Shown here piece after piece: positions 25,513-34,579 of a stretch of 64,000 bases of DNA. The position numbers and the translations under genes are program-made. Each line of letters begins with the position of its first letter. Position 1 is the first letter of the stretch. A model generated the notes under the pieces. It saw only the letters and a list, made by a program, of their open reading frames with translations, had not been told where the DNA came from and did not search any database. Origin of the DNA: Curtobacterium sp. MCBA15_001 (GTDB taxonomy: Bacteria; Actinomycetota; Actinomycetes; Actinomycetales; Microbacteriaceae); NCBI RefSeq assembly GCF_001864835.1, contig NZ_MJGI01000024.1:9090-73089 (forward strand), given 5' to 3'.

Positions 25513-25548
25513 TGGCAACAAGTGGCAACCGGTTGCCGGTTGTTGCCA
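25513..25548. promoter_or_regulatory. double LacI-type operator between LacI-uxaC and the ABC importer
   Basis: A 36-bp dyad centred at 25530/25531 matches its own complement except for two symmetric mismatches. Its core is the perfect palindrome GGCAACCGGTTGCC (25524-25537), and each outer arm repeats TGGCAACAA/TTGTTGCCA. It looks like two overlapping sites for a dimeric or tetrameric repressor. GGGCAGCGTTGCCC at 25574-25587 may be a weaker extra site. Confidence 0.8.
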
Positions 25549-25611
25549 CCCGCGGGACAGTGGTGTCACCTCCGGGCAGCGTTGCCCGGTGTGGCTCGAG
25601 GAGGAACCCCC

Positions 25612-26952
25612 ATGAAGGCACGGACCCTGATCGGTTCCGTGGTCGTGGTCGCCCTCGCCGCGCTCTCCCTGCAGGGATGCGCGATCGTGAACGGCAGCGG
25701 CGACGACCCGAACACCCTCCGCGTCATGATGGGCGCGGACACGACCTACCCCAAGCAGCGCAAGCAGTGGCAGCAGGACACCGCGGCCGAGTTCAAGCGC
25801 ACGACCGGCGCGGACATCCAGTGGGAGACGTACTCGTCTGCACAAGAGGAGCTGACCGCCATCCAGACCAGCGTCATCTCCGGGCAGGGCCCCGACGTCT
25901 ACGCGATCGGCACCACCTTCACCCCGACGGCCTACGCCACGGGCGCGTTCGTCGAGATGGGCGCGAAGCAGTGGCAGGCCGTCGGCGGCAAGGACCAGTT
26001 CGACCCGGCCTCGTTCGGCATCTCCGGCCCGAGCGCGTCGAAGCAGATCGGCATCCCGTTCGCCAGCCGCCCGTTCGTCATGGCGGTGAACAAGAGCCTG
26101 CTCGCGAAGGCCGGCATCACGTCGATGCCCACCACGTGGGACCAGCTGACCGCCGACGCGAAGGCGACCACGAGCGGTGACGTGCACGGCATGGCCATCG
26201 CGTACGCCGACGGGTTCGACCCGTGGAAGTTCATCTGGGGCATGTCGGAGAACGCCGGCAACACGCTCGTGGACGGCACGAAGGCCGAGCTCGACGGTAC
26301 GGCGGTGCAGAACGCCTACCGCACCTACTTCGACTGGGTGACGAAGGACGGCGTCGTCGACAAGTCCGCGATCGGGTGGAACAACGCCCAGGCCCTCGCG
26401 CAGTTCACCGACGGCAAGGCGGCGTTCTTCCCGATGACGACGACCACCGCGATCAACTCCTTCAAGGGCACCAAGATCGACGGCGACTACGAGTTCGCGC
26501 TGCTGCCGACCGTGCCGCCCGGAGCCACCGAGCGCCCGGCCGACGGCATCGAGGCCGCCAGCATCCTGTCCGGCGACAACTTCGTCGTGGCCGACTACGG
26601 CACGAAGCAGGACCTGTCGTTCGACTTCATCAAGCAGGTCAGCAGCAAGAAGGCCCAGCTCGAGTACTACGACCTGTTCGGCAACCTGCCGACGAACACG
26701 GCCGCGGCGAAGCAGCTGGCGGACGACAACCCGCAGCTCAAGCCGATCATCGACGCCGGCAAGCTCTCCAAGCCGACCGCGTTCACGGGGGCCTGGTCCG
26801 ACATCCAGCTCGCCCTCGTCGACGTCGTCGTGCAGTCGATCCCGTCGCTCAAGAGCGGCGAGGTCACCGACGACCAGCTCCGGAAGCGTCTGCAGGACGC
26901 CCAGAAGGACGCCCAGGCAACGCTCGACCGGCAGAAGAACGGAGGCCTGTGA
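25612..26952 (+). CDS. ABC transporter sugar-binding lipoprotein (CUT1 family)
   Basis: This 446-aa extracellular solute-binding protein (family 1) has a lipoprotein signal: basic start, hydrophobic core and lipobox LQGC with Cys at residue 23. VYAIGTTFTPTAYATGAF and FADGKAAFFPM-like TDGKAAFFPMTTT segments are typical of CUT1 binding proteins for oligosaccharides and sugar derivatives. GAGGAGG lies 7 nt before the ATG. It is the first gene of a unit with two permeases and hexuronate enzymes, so the ligand is probably glucuronate or a glucurono-oligosaccharide. It has the double operator about 65 bp upstream. Confidence 0.93.
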   Translation: MKARTLIGSVVVVALAALSLQGCAIVNGSGDDPNTLRVMMGADTTYPKQRKQWQQDTAAEFKRTTGADIQWETYSSAQEELTAIQTSVISGQGPDVYAIGTTFTPTAYATGAFVEMGAKQWQAVGGKDQFDPASFGISGPSASKQIGIPFASRPFVMAVNKSLLAKAGITSMPTTWDQLTADAKATTSGDVHGMAIAYADGFDPWKFIWGMSENAGNTLVDGTKAELDGTAVQNAYRTYFDWVTKDGVVDKSAIGWNNAQALAQFTDGKAAFFPMTTTTAINSFKGTKIDGDYEFALLPTVPPGATERPADGIEAASILSGDNFVVADYGTKQDLSFDFIKQVSSKKAQLEYYDLFGNLPTNTAAAKQLADDNPQLKPIIDAGKLSKPTAFTGAWSDIQLALVDVVVQSIPSLKSGEVTDDQLRKRLQDAQKDAQATLDRQKNGGL

Positions 26953-27983
26953 TGACCGCCACGCAGACCGACAGGCACACCCAGGCACCGCGCGGCCAGG
27001 CGTCCGAGCGCCCGGTCCGCCCGCACGGGAAGACCCCGCTGTACAAGAAGGAGCGCCCGCTCTGGATGCTCATCCCGGGTGGTGTGCTCATGGCCGCGAT
27101 CATCGTGGTGCCGCTGCTCGTCGGCGTGTACATCGCGATGCTCGACCTCGACCAGTACACGCTCCGCCAGTGGTTCAGCGCCCCGTTCATCGGGTTCGCG
27201 AACTTCGCCGAGGCCATCACGGACTCGCCCCTGCTGCACTCGATCTGGATCTCGTCGTCGCTCGCGGTGCTGGTCACCGCCGTGACCGTGCCGATCGGGG
27301 TCGCCGCGGCGATCTCGACGCAGAACCGGTTCCCGGGACGCGGCCTCGTCCGGTCGATCTACCTCATCCCGTACGTGCTGCCCGCGTTCGTCGTCGGCAC
27401 GTTCTTCCGCACGATGCTGCAGCCGCAGGGCGTCGTGAACGCGATCTTCCACACCGACGTGCTCTGGCTGAACGGAGCGGCGTCCTACTGGGCGCTCGCC
27501 GCGGTCATGGTCTGGACGTCGTGGCCGTTCGTGTACCTGCTCAGCCTGGCGGGCCTCCAGGCCGTGGACCTGGAGGTCCACGAAGCCGCGTCGCTCGACG
27601 GCGCGACCTGGTGGATCAAGCTGCGCTACGTGGTCTTCCCCTACCTGCGGGGGCCGCTCAGCCTGGCCGTGATCATCGCGATCCTGCACAACATCAACAA
27701 CTTCACGTTGCCGTTCGTGCTGTTCGGCATCCCGCTCCCCTCGAGCGTCGAGGTCATGCCGGTCCTGACCTACATCGCCAGCTTCCAGTCGTTCCGCTTC
27801 GGGCTCTCCGCGGCGATGGCGATCTGCTCCCTGGTGATCGTCGCCATCCCGCTGTTCGTCTACCTGCGAGCCGTGCAGCTGGACACCGGTGACGACGCCG
27901 GACCGAACCGCAAGCAGCGGCGCGCCGACCGCGCGACGCTGGCCGCCCCGGCGGCCGCCGACATCGAAGGGGCCCGCGCATGA
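26952..27983 (+). CDS. ABC sugar permease 1 (CUT1, MalF-type)
   Basis: This 343-aa inner-membrane protein has about six helices. The EAA loop (EVHEAASLDGATWWIKLRYV) is near 200-220, where the ATPase would dock. The N-terminus is a polar tail of about 35 residues and the C-terminus a basic tail. The ATG overlaps the binding-protein stop, with GGAGG 7 nt upstream. It forms a heterodimer with the next gene product. The cluster has no ATP-binding subunit, so a shared MsiK/UgpC-like ATPase must be supplied from elsewhere. Confidence 0.93.
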   Translation: MTATQTDRHTQAPRGQASERPVRPHGKTPLYKKERPLWMLIPGGVLMAAIIVVPLLVGVYIAMLDLDQYTLRQWFSAPFIGFANFAEAITDSPLLHSIWISSSLAVLVTAVTVPIGVAAAISTQNRFPGRGLVRSIYLIPYVLPAFVVGTFFRTMLQPQGVVNAIFHTDVLWLNGAASYWALAAVMVWTSWPFVYLLSLAGLQAVDLEVHEAASLDGATWWIKLRYVVFPYLRGPLSLAVIIAILHNINNFTLPFVLFGIPLPSSVEVMPVLTYIASFQSFRFGLSAAMAICSLVIVAIPLFVYLRAVQLDTGDDAGPNRKQRRADRATLAAPAAADIEGARA

Positions 27984-28930
27984 CCTCGTTCAACGCCACC
28001 AGGACCCGCCCGACGGCGACGCTCACCGAGAGCATCACGGCGCCGGGACAGCGCCGACGCGGCAAGCGGCCGTACGACACCGACGTGACGCGTCTGCTGC
28101 CGCGCTGGCTGCTGGTCACCGTGATCGCCGTCATCATCGCGTTCATCGCCGTCCCGGTGCTCTACATCGTGTTCGGCTCGGTGAACTCCGACGTCGCCGT
28201 CGCGCGGGGCGAGTACTTCCCGTCCGAGTTCACGCTGTCGAACTACGTCAACATCTGGTCGACGGTCGCGCTCGGCCAAGGACTGGTGAACAGCATGCTC
28301 ACGGCCGGTGCCGTCGCGATCGCCAGTGCCGCCCTCGCCGTGTCGACCGCCTACGTGCTGGTCCGCTTCCGGTTCCTCGGCCGCCTGACGTTCCTGCGCG
28401 GCCTGCTCGCACTGCAGTCGATCCCGGGCACGCTCCTGCTGCTGCCCGTGTTCGTGGTGTTCTCGAACATCGCGAGTGCGACCGGCGTGCAGATCATCGG
28501 CACCCGGTGGGGGCTGTTCGTCACGTACCTGACCTTCGCGCTGCCGTTCTCCACCTGGGTGATGGTCACCTACCTGCGCGGCCTGCCGAAGGAGCTGGAA
28601 GAGGCAGCACGCATCGACGGCGCGTCCTCGACCAAGATCCTCACGAAGATCGTGCTGCCGCTGTCGTGGCCGGGCATCGTCGTGTCGGCGATCTTCGCCT
28701 TCCTGCTCGGCTGGAACGACGTGCTGTTCTCCACGATCATGACGACCCCGAACACCCGCACGGTGGCGGTCGTCCTGCAGGTGCTCGGCACCACCCAGGA
28801 GGGTGGCGCGGTCCCGATCTACGGCCAGATGATGGCCGCCTCGATCGTGTGCGCGGTCCCCGTGGTCGCCCTGTACCTGATCTTCCAGCGCTACCTGGTC
28901 GGCGGGCTGACCGCCGGTTCCGTCAAGTAG
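27980..28930 (+). CDS. ABC sugar permease 2 (CUT1, MalG-type)
   Basis: This 316-aa protein has six predicted helices after a polar leader of about 40 residues. Its EAA loop is ELEEAARIDGASSTKILTKI. The C-terminal FQRYLVGGLTAGSVK is the classical end of MalG-type permeases. The ATG overlaps the upstream stop (ATGA). It partners the permease at 26952 and probably imports the substrate bound by the upstream lipoprotein. An 81-bp gap before the next gene has its own ribosome site but no clear terminator, so the operon probably continues. Confidence 0.94.
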   Translation: MTSFNATRTRPTATLTESITAPGQRRRGKRPYDTDVTRLLPRWLLVTVIAVIIAFIAVPVLYIVFGSVNSDVAVARGEYFPSEFTLSNYVNIWSTVALGQGLVNSMLTAGAVAIASAALAVSTAYVLVRFRFLGRLTFLRGLLALQSIPGTLLLLPVFVVFSNIASATGVQIIGTRWGLFVTYLTFALPFSTWVMVTYLRGLPKELEEAARIDGASSTKILTKIVLPLSWPGIVVSAIFAFLLGWNDVLFSTIMTTPNTRTVAVVLQVLGTTQEGGAVPIYGQMMAASIVCAVPVVALYLIFQRYLVGGLTAGSVK

Positions 28931-29011
28931 CGCGCGTTCTCCACAGACTGCCTGGAGGCTCGGTGCGGCTCCGCCCCGCTCCTGCAGGATCGAAGCAACG
29001 AAGGGAATCAC

Positions 29012-29848
29012 ATGACCCAGCCCAGTTGGGAACTGTCCGGTTTCGGCGACGAGATCGACGCCGATCCCGCCATCCAGGTGGCGGTGCTGCAGGCGCTCGG
29101 CGCCAGCGCGATCGAGGTCCGCAGCGCCTGGGGTGTGAACGTCGTCGACCTCGACGACGACCAGCTCGCCGGCCTCCACCGGCTGTTCGACGAGCGTGGG
29201 CAGTCCGTGTCCGCGATCGCCTCGCCGATCGGCAAGGTCTCGGTGGACGAGCCCGTCGAGCACGAGGTCGGCCGCCTGGGCCGCGCGATCGCCGCTGCCC
29301 ACGCCCTCGGCACGACGAACATCCGGATCTTCTCGTTCTACTTCGCAGGCCGCACCGCCGAGAGCGTCCGTGACGACGTCCTCGTCCGGATGCAGGCGCT
29401 CGCCGACCTCGCCGCGCAGGAAGGCGTCACGCTCCTGCACGAGAACGAGAAGGACATCTACGGCGACGTGCCCGACCGGGTGCTCGACATCGTCGAGAGC
29501 GTCGGCTCGTCCTCGCTCCGACTGGCCTGGGACAACGCGAACTACGTGCAGTGCGGCGTGCGGCCGTTCACCGACGGGTGGGCTCGGCTCGCGCCCTACG
29601 TCGACTACCTGCAGGTGAAGGACGCCCTGGCCGCCGACCACTCCGTCGTGCCGGCGGGCGAAGGCGACGGCGAACTCCTGCTCACGCTCACCGCGCTGCG
29701 TGACGCCGGGTACGCCGGGTACGCCTCCCTCGAGCCGCACCTCAGCGACTTCACCTCCCTCGGCGGGTTCTCCGGACCCGCCGCGTTCGGCCGAGCCGGA
29801 CGAGCCTTCCGGAGCCTCACCGACCAGATCGGAGTCACCCTGCGATGA
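29012..29848 (+). CDS. TIM-barrel sugar isomerase/epimerase A of hexuronate operon
   Basis: This 278-aa xylose-isomerase-like barrel has likely metal ligands Glu in LLHENEKDIYGD, Asp in LAWDNANYVQ, Asp/His-equivalent in DYLQVKDAL and Glu in ASLEPHLSDF. It is a relative of the group often found beside Gfo/Idh enzymes in sugar-acid operons. GAAGGGAA precedes the ATG. Its stop overlaps the following Gfo/Idh start. The canonical glucuronate pathway does not need this enzyme, so it may feed an alternative uronic or keto-sugar into the route. The substrate is unknown. Confidence 0.82.
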   Translation: MTQPSWELSGFGDEIDADPAIQVAVLQALGASAIEVRSAWGVNVVDLDDDQLAGLHRLFDERGQSVSAIASPIGKVSVDEPVEHEVGRLGRAIAAAHALGTTNIRIFSFYFAGRTAESVRDDVLVRMQALADLAAQEGVTLLHENEKDIYGDVPDRVLDIVESVGSSSLRLAWDNANYVQCGVRPFTDGWARLAPYVDYLQVKDALAADHSVVPAGEGDGELLLTLTALRDAGYAGYASLEPHLSDFTSLGGFSGPAAFGRAGRAFRSLTDQIGVTLR

Positions 29849-31044
29849 CCACCCCACTGAAGCTCGCCGTCGTCGGGGCCGGCGTGATCGGACGCCACCA
29901 CGCCCGTGTCGCCCTCGCGAACCCGGACCTCGACGTCGTCGCGCTCGTCGACGCCTTCCCCGCAGCGGCGACGAGCGCCGCGGACGAGATCGAGGCGTCG
30001 GGTGCGCCCCGGCCGCTCACCACCGAGACCATCGAGGAAGCGATCGCCCAGACCGACATCGACGTCGTCGCGATCTGTTCGCCGTCGGGCATGCACGTCG
30101 CGCTCGCCGAGGCCGCGCTGTCGCAGGGCAAGCACGTCGTCATCGAGAAGCCCCTCGACACCACCATGCCCCGGGCCCGTGAGATCGCACGCCTGGCCGC
30201 GGACGCTCGTGCGCGCGGGCTCGTCGTCAGCGTCATCAGCCAGCACCGGTTCGATCCGGCCTCGGTGGCCGTCGCCCAGGCAGCGCACGGTGGTGGCTTC
30301 GGACGCGTCACCTCGGGCGTCGCGAGTGTGGCGTGGTACCGGTCGCAGGGGTACTACGACTCCGGGGACTGGCGCGGGACGTGGGAGCTCGACGGCGGCG
30401 GCGCGGTGATGAACCAGGGCGTGCACACCGTCGACCTGCTCGTCTGGACCCTCGGTCGCCCGGTGGAGATCTCCGCCCAGGTCGGTCTGCTCGCCCACGA
30501 CCGGATCGAGGTCGAGGACACCGCCGTCGCCACCGTGCGGTTCGACAACGGAGCGCTCGGCGTGATCCACTGCACGACCGCCGCCTATCCCGGCCTCTCC
30601 GCCCGGTACGCGATCTACGGCACGCAGGGGTCGGCCATCGTCGACGACGACCGTCTGGCGTACTTCCACGTCGCGCCCGATGCCGACGCCCTCGCGGCGG
30701 CGGCTGCCAGCGCGAACACGACCGCGGTGTCCGACCCGGTCGACCAGAAGGCGGACGTCGTCGGCGCAGAGCACGTGGTCGGCGGCCCGCAGGAGCCCGA
30801 GCACTTCCTCGCCGGGCACGGTCGCCAGTACGCCGACATCGTCGACGCCATCCGGACCGGGCGCGAGCCCGGGGTCACCGTCGACGCGGCCCTGACGTCG
30901 CTGGCCGTCGTCCGGGGGCTCTACGTCAGCGCGACGCTCGGCCAGCCCGTCCGGATCGACGACGTGATCGACGGCCGGTACGACGACGTCGTCCCCGTCG
31001 TCCCGGTACCGGACGACACCACCACCGAAGGAGCAGCACGATGA
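29845..31044 (+). CDS. Gfo/Idh/MocA family oxidoreductase of hexuronate operon
   Basis: This 399-aa protein has an N-terminal NAD(P) fold (VVGAGVIGRHHARVAL), the EKPLDT motif near 110, and a substrate domain with MNQGVHTVDLLVW, where His is the likely catalytic residue. A longer insertion (about 270-320, Ala-rich then EHVVGGPQEPEHF) is typical of a group that acts on sugar acids. It is coupled by ATGA to the isomerase before it and to the one after it. This dehydrogenase flanked by two TIM barrels forms a sub-cassette within the glucuronate operon, perhaps for keto-sugar formation and isomerisation. Confidence 0.87.
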   Translation: MTTPLKLAVVGAGVIGRHHARVALANPDLDVVALVDAFPAAATSAADEIEASGAPRPLTTETIEEAIAQTDIDVVAICSPSGMHVALAEAALSQGKHVVIEKPLDTTMPRAREIARLAADARARGLVVSVISQHRFDPASVAVAQAAHGGGFGRVTSGVASVAWYRSQGYYDSGDWRGTWELDGGGAVMNQGVHTVDLLVWTLGRPVEISAQVGLLAHDRIEVEDTAVATVRFDNGALGVIHCTTAAYPGLSARYAIYGTQGSAIVDDDRLAYFHVAPDADALAAAAASANTTAVSDPVDQKADVVGAEHVVGGPQEPEHFLAGHGRQYADIVDAIRTGREPGVTVDAALTSLAVVRGLYVSATLGQPVRIDDVIDGRYDDVVPVVPVPDDTTTEGAAR

Positions 31045-31928
31045 AGTTCTCCGTCTTCACCGCATCGACCCCCGACTGGACCCCGTCCGAAGCCGCGCAG
31101 ACCCTCGCCGCGCAGGGCTGGGACGGCATCGAGTGGCGGATCGTCGACGACCGCCCGGCACCGGGGCAGACCGTGCCCGCGGACCGGTCCTTCTGGGCCG
31201 GCAACAAGTCGACCTGGCAGTACACCGGCATAAAGGACAGCGTCGGCGAGATCGCCCGCATCACCGAGCAGGCCGGCCTGGCGTACTCGGGCATCGGCGG
31301 CTACCAGCAGGCGGCGGACCACGACGACGTCGACACCATGCTGCGGGTCACGAGCGAGCTCGGCGCCCGGCAGGTCCGCGTCAGCATGCCCGTCTACCGG
31401 CAGGTGCGCGAGCGGACCGGCGAGACGTACCCGGAGCTCTTCGACCGCACCCGCGCCGACCTCGAGTGGGCGGTGTCACGTGCCGCCGAACTCGGCGTCA
31501 AGGCGCTGGTCGAGCTGCACCACATGACGATCACGCCGTCGGCCTCGGCCGCGCTGCGCCTGCTCGACGGACTCGACCCCGAGCACGTCGGCGTCATCCA
31601 CGACCTCGGCAACCTCGTCATCGAAGGGCAGGAAGACCACCTCGCGGCGTTCGAGCTGCTCGGCCCGTACCTGGCGCACGTGCACGTGAAGAACGCCCGG
31701 TGGGTCGACACCGGCGACACCCGGGCCGACGGCAGCAGCGTCTGGCAGCACGAGTGGGCGCCGTTGCGCACCGGGCAGGCATCGGTCTCCGGCTACTTCG
31801 AGGACCTCGCCGCCTTCGGGTACGACGGCTGGGTCACGATCGAGGACTTCTCCACCGACCTGCCGCTCCAGGAGCGCACGGCGGACAACCTGGCGTACCT
31901 GCGGTCCCTGGTCCCGGTGTCCGCATGA
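31041..31928 (+). CDS. TIM-barrel sugar isomerase/epimerase B of hexuronate operon
   Basis: This 295-aa barrel has likely ligands Glu in LVELHHMTITPS, His/Asp in VIHDLGNLVIEG, His in AHVHVKNARW and Glu in VTIEDFSTD. It starts with KFSVFTASTPDWTP and is only distantly similar to isomerase A, so the two probably act on different molecules or in different steps. GAAGGAG precedes the ATG, and the start and stop both overlap neighbours. The exact reaction is unknown; hydroxypyruvate-isomerase or sugar-acid epimerase chemistry is possible. Confidence 0.82.
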   Translation: MKFSVFTASTPDWTPSEAAQTLAAQGWDGIEWRIVDDRPAPGQTVPADRSFWAGNKSTWQYTGIKDSVGEIARITEQAGLAYSGIGGYQQAADHDDVDTMLRVTSELGARQVRVSMPVYRQVRERTGETYPELFDRTRADLEWAVSRAAELGVKALVELHHMTITPSASAALRLLDGLDPEHVGVIHDLGNLVIEGQEDHLAAFELLGPYLAHVHVKNARWVDTGDTRADGSSVWQHEWAPLRTGQASVSGYFEDLAAFGYDGWVTIEDFSTDLPLQERTADNLAYLRSLVPVSA

Positions 31929-33196
31929 CGATGCGCCGCCCCGGCATCGTGCACCTGGGGGTGGGCGCGTTCGCGCGTGCCCACCTCGCCTGGTACACGG
32001 TCCACGCCGACGGCACCCCGTGGGGGATCACGGCCTTCACGGGGCGGTCGCCGGACGCCGCAGACGCCCTGACGGCGCAGGGATGCCGCTACACGCTCGT
32101 CACCCGTGCCGCTGACGGCGACTCGGCCGAGGTGGTGGACGCGATCGTCGCCGCCCACCCCGGCAGTGACGACGCCGCCTTCGCCGCAGCCCTCGCATCG
32201 CCCGACACGACCGTGGTCACGCTGACGGTGACCGAGCAGGGGTACCGCTCCGGATCGGACGTCCCCGCGCGCCTGGTCGCCGGCCTCGACGCCCGACGCG
32301 CATCCGGCGGCGGCCGGATCGCCCTGGTCAGCCTCGACAACCTCACCCACAACGGGCAGGTCCTCCGCGATGCCGTGCTCGACGCGGTGCCCGACGGCTC
32401 GTTGCGCGGCTGGATCGAGCAGACCGTCACGTTCCCCAGCTCGATGGTGGACCGGATCACCCCCGCCACCACGTCGGACGACGTCTCGGCCATCGCCGAG
32501 CTGCCGGGTGCACTGCCGGGCGACCGGGCCCCCGTCGTCACCGAGCCGTTCGCCGAGTGGGTGCTGCAGGACGTCTTCGACGGCATCGAGCGTCCGTCGT
32601 GGGAGTCCGCCGGCGTCCGCCTGGTCGACGACGTCACCCCGTACGAGCAACGCAAGCTGTGGCTGCTCAACGGCGCGCACTCGTTGCTGGCCTACCTCGG
32701 GCTGCTGCTCGGACACGAGACCGTCGCGCAGGCGATGGACGACCCCGACTGCCGGACCGCGGTGGAGCAGCTGTGGGACGAGGCAGCGCAGGAGCTGCCC
32801 CTGCCTGCGACCGAGATCGCCGAGGCCCGTGCGGCCCTGGTCGACCGCTTCGCGAACCCCCGCATCCGCCACACCCTGACGCAGATCGCGTCGGGCGGCT
32901 CCGAGAAGCTGCCCGTCCGCGTGGTCGACGTCCTCCGTCACCGACTCGAGCGCGACCCGGACGCCGAGATCGGTCCCGGTGCCGCCACCCTGCTCGCCGC
33001 GTGGTGGCTGCACTGCTCCGAGCAGCCCGAGCTCGTGACCGACCGCGGCGCGCCCGGTGCAGGCTCGGACGTGCACGACGTCCTCGCCGTGATCGCCCCC
33101 GACCTCGACACCCCCGGGGTGGTCGCAGCCGTCACCGCAGCGGCCGACCACATCCGTTCCGTCCGCGCCGCCCACCACGAAGGAGTCCCCGCATGA
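31925..33196 (+). CDS. uxuB: fructuronate reductase (mannitol dehydrogenase family)
   Basis: This 423-aa long-chain dehydrogenase has an N-terminal IVHLGVGAFARAH nucleotide loop, SLDNLTHNGQVLRDAV, and the catalytic region QRKLWLLNGAHSLLAYLG, where Lys and Asn/His form the active site. In this operon, after uxaC and before a mannonate dehydratase, it should reduce D-fructuronate to D-mannonate with NADH. Mannitol or tagaturonate activity cannot be excluded from the sequence alone. It is slightly shorter than E. coli UxuB. ATG overlaps the preceding stop and its own stop overlaps the dehydratase start. Confidence 0.88.
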   Translation: MTMRRPGIVHLGVGAFARAHLAWYTVHADGTPWGITAFTGRSPDAADALTAQGCRYTLVTRAADGDSAEVVDAIVAAHPGSDDAAFAAALASPDTTVVTLTVTEQGYRSGSDVPARLVAGLDARRASGGGRIALVSLDNLTHNGQVLRDAVLDAVPDGSLRGWIEQTVTFPSSMVDRITPATTSDDVSAIAELPGALPGDRAPVVTEPFAEWVLQDVFDGIERPSWESAGVRLVDDVTPYEQRKLWLLNGAHSLLAYLGLLLGHETVAQAMDDPDCRTAVEQLWDEAAQELPLPATEIAEARAALVDRFANPRIRHTLTQIASGGSEKLPVRVVDVLRHRLERDPDAEIGPGAATLLAAWWLHCSEQPELVTDRGAPGAGSDVHDVLAVIAPDLDTPGVVAAVTAAADHIRSVRAAHHEGVPA

Positions 33197-34554
33197 CCGA
33201 CGACCAGACCGGCACCACGAACCCGGCTGCCCCCGTCCCCGGAGCGACCGACGAGCGCTCGACCGGCGGGGTCACCTCCGGCCGCCCGGACACCTGGGCG
33301 AGCGCCGACCGTGGGCAGCTGATCGACAAGGCCGAGGTCATCGTCACCAGCCCCGACCGCAACTTCGTCACGCTCAAGGTCACGACGGCCGACGGTGTCA
33401 CCGGCCTCGGCGACGCGACCCTGAACGGCCGCGAACTCGGCGTCGCGTCCTACTTGTCCGAGCACGTCGTCCCGCTGCTCATCGGCCGGGACGCCAGCCG
33501 GATCGAGGACGCCTGGCAGTTCCTCTACCGCTCGTCGTACTGGCGTCGCGGCCCGGTCACGATGGCCGCCATCGCCGCGGTCGACTTGGCGCTCTGGGAC
33601 ATCAAGGCCAAGGTCGCCGGCATGCCGCTGTACCAGTTGCTGGGCGGGGCCTCCCGCACCGGACTGATGGCGTACGGCCACGCGTCCGGCAAGGAACTGC
33701 CCGAGCTCTTCGACTCCATCCGCGCGCACCAGGAAGAGGGCTACCGGTCCATCCGCGTGCAGACCGGCGTCCCCGGGCTCGAGTCGATCTACGGCATCGC
33801 GTCGAACAAGACCACCGAGGGCAACGAGGGCGTGCGGTACGACTTCGAGCCCGCGCAACGGGGCGCGTTCCCCGCGATGGAGGACTGGGACACCCGCGCG
33901 TACCTGCGCCACGTGCCGACCGTGTTCGAAGCCGTCCGCAACGAGTTCGGCCCCGAGCTGCCGCTGCTGCACGACGGCCACCACCGGATGACCCCGCTGC
34001 AGGCCGCCAAGCTCGGCAAGTCCCTCGAGCCGTACGACCTGTTCTGGCTCGAGGACTGCACCCCGGCCGAGAACCAAGAGGCGCTCAAGCTCGTCCGGCA
34101 GCACACCACCACGCCGCTCGCGATCGGCGAGGTGTTCAACACGATCTGGGACTTCAAGGACATCATCCGCGACCAGCTCATCGACTACGTCCGCGGCGCC
34201 GTCACCCACATGGGCGGCGTGACACCGCTGAAGAAGACGATGGACTACGCCGCGATGTACCAGATCAAGTCCGGCTTCCACGGGCCGACCGACATCTCGC
34301 CGGTGGGGCTCGCCGCACAGATGCACCTCGGCATGGCGATCCACAACTTCGGCATCCAGGAGTACATGCAGCACGGCGACCGCACCAACCAGGTGTTCCG
34401 GCAGACGTTCACCTTCACCGACGGGTACCTGCACCCGGGTGACGAGCCGGGCCTCGGCGTCAGCCTCGACGTGGACGAAGCGGGCAAGTACCCCTACGAA
34501 CAGGCCTACCTGCCGTTCAACCGCCTGGCCGACGGCACCGTCCACGACTGGTGA
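33193..34554 (+). CDS. manD: D-mannonate dehydratase, enolase superfamily (ManD type)
   Basis: This 453-aa enzyme dehydrates D-mannonate to 2-keto-3-deoxygluconate. The ManD signature set is intact: LLHDGHHR (near 258-265), FWLEDCTPAENQ (near 285), AIGEVFN (near 312) and FHGPTDISPVG (near 362) supply metal ligands and acid/base residues. It is longer than a typical 400-residue ManD because of a polar N-terminal extension of about 45 residues (TNPAAPVPGATDERS...). Low-activity ManD paralogs exist, but the uxaC-uxuB context supports a real catabolic role. It is the last gene of the operon. KDG kinase and aldolase genes are not in the window. Confidence 0.9.
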   Translation: MTDDQTGTTNPAAPVPGATDERSTGGVTSGRPDTWASADRGQLIDKAEVIVTSPDRNFVTLKVTTADGVTGLGDATLNGRELGVASYLSEHVVPLLIGRDASRIEDAWQFLYRSSYWRRGPVTMAAIAAVDLALWDIKAKVAGMPLYQLLGGASRTGLMAYGHASGKELPELFDSIRAHQEEGYRSIRVQTGVPGLESIYGIASNKTTEGNEGVRYDFEPAQRGAFPAMEDWDTRAYLRHVPTVFEAVRNEFGPELPLLHDGHHRMTPLQAAKLGKSLEPYDLFWLEDCTPAENQEALKLVRQHTTTPLAIGEVFNTIWDFKDIIRDQLIDYVRGAVTHMGGVTPLKKTMDYAAMYQIKSGFHGPTDISPVGLAAQMHLGMAIHNFGIQEYMQHGDRTNQVFRQTFTFTDGYLHPGDEPGLGVSLDVDEAGKYPYEQAYLPFNRLADGTVHDW

Positions 34555-34579
34555 GCCAGCGCGCGTAGCCTCGGCGAGC

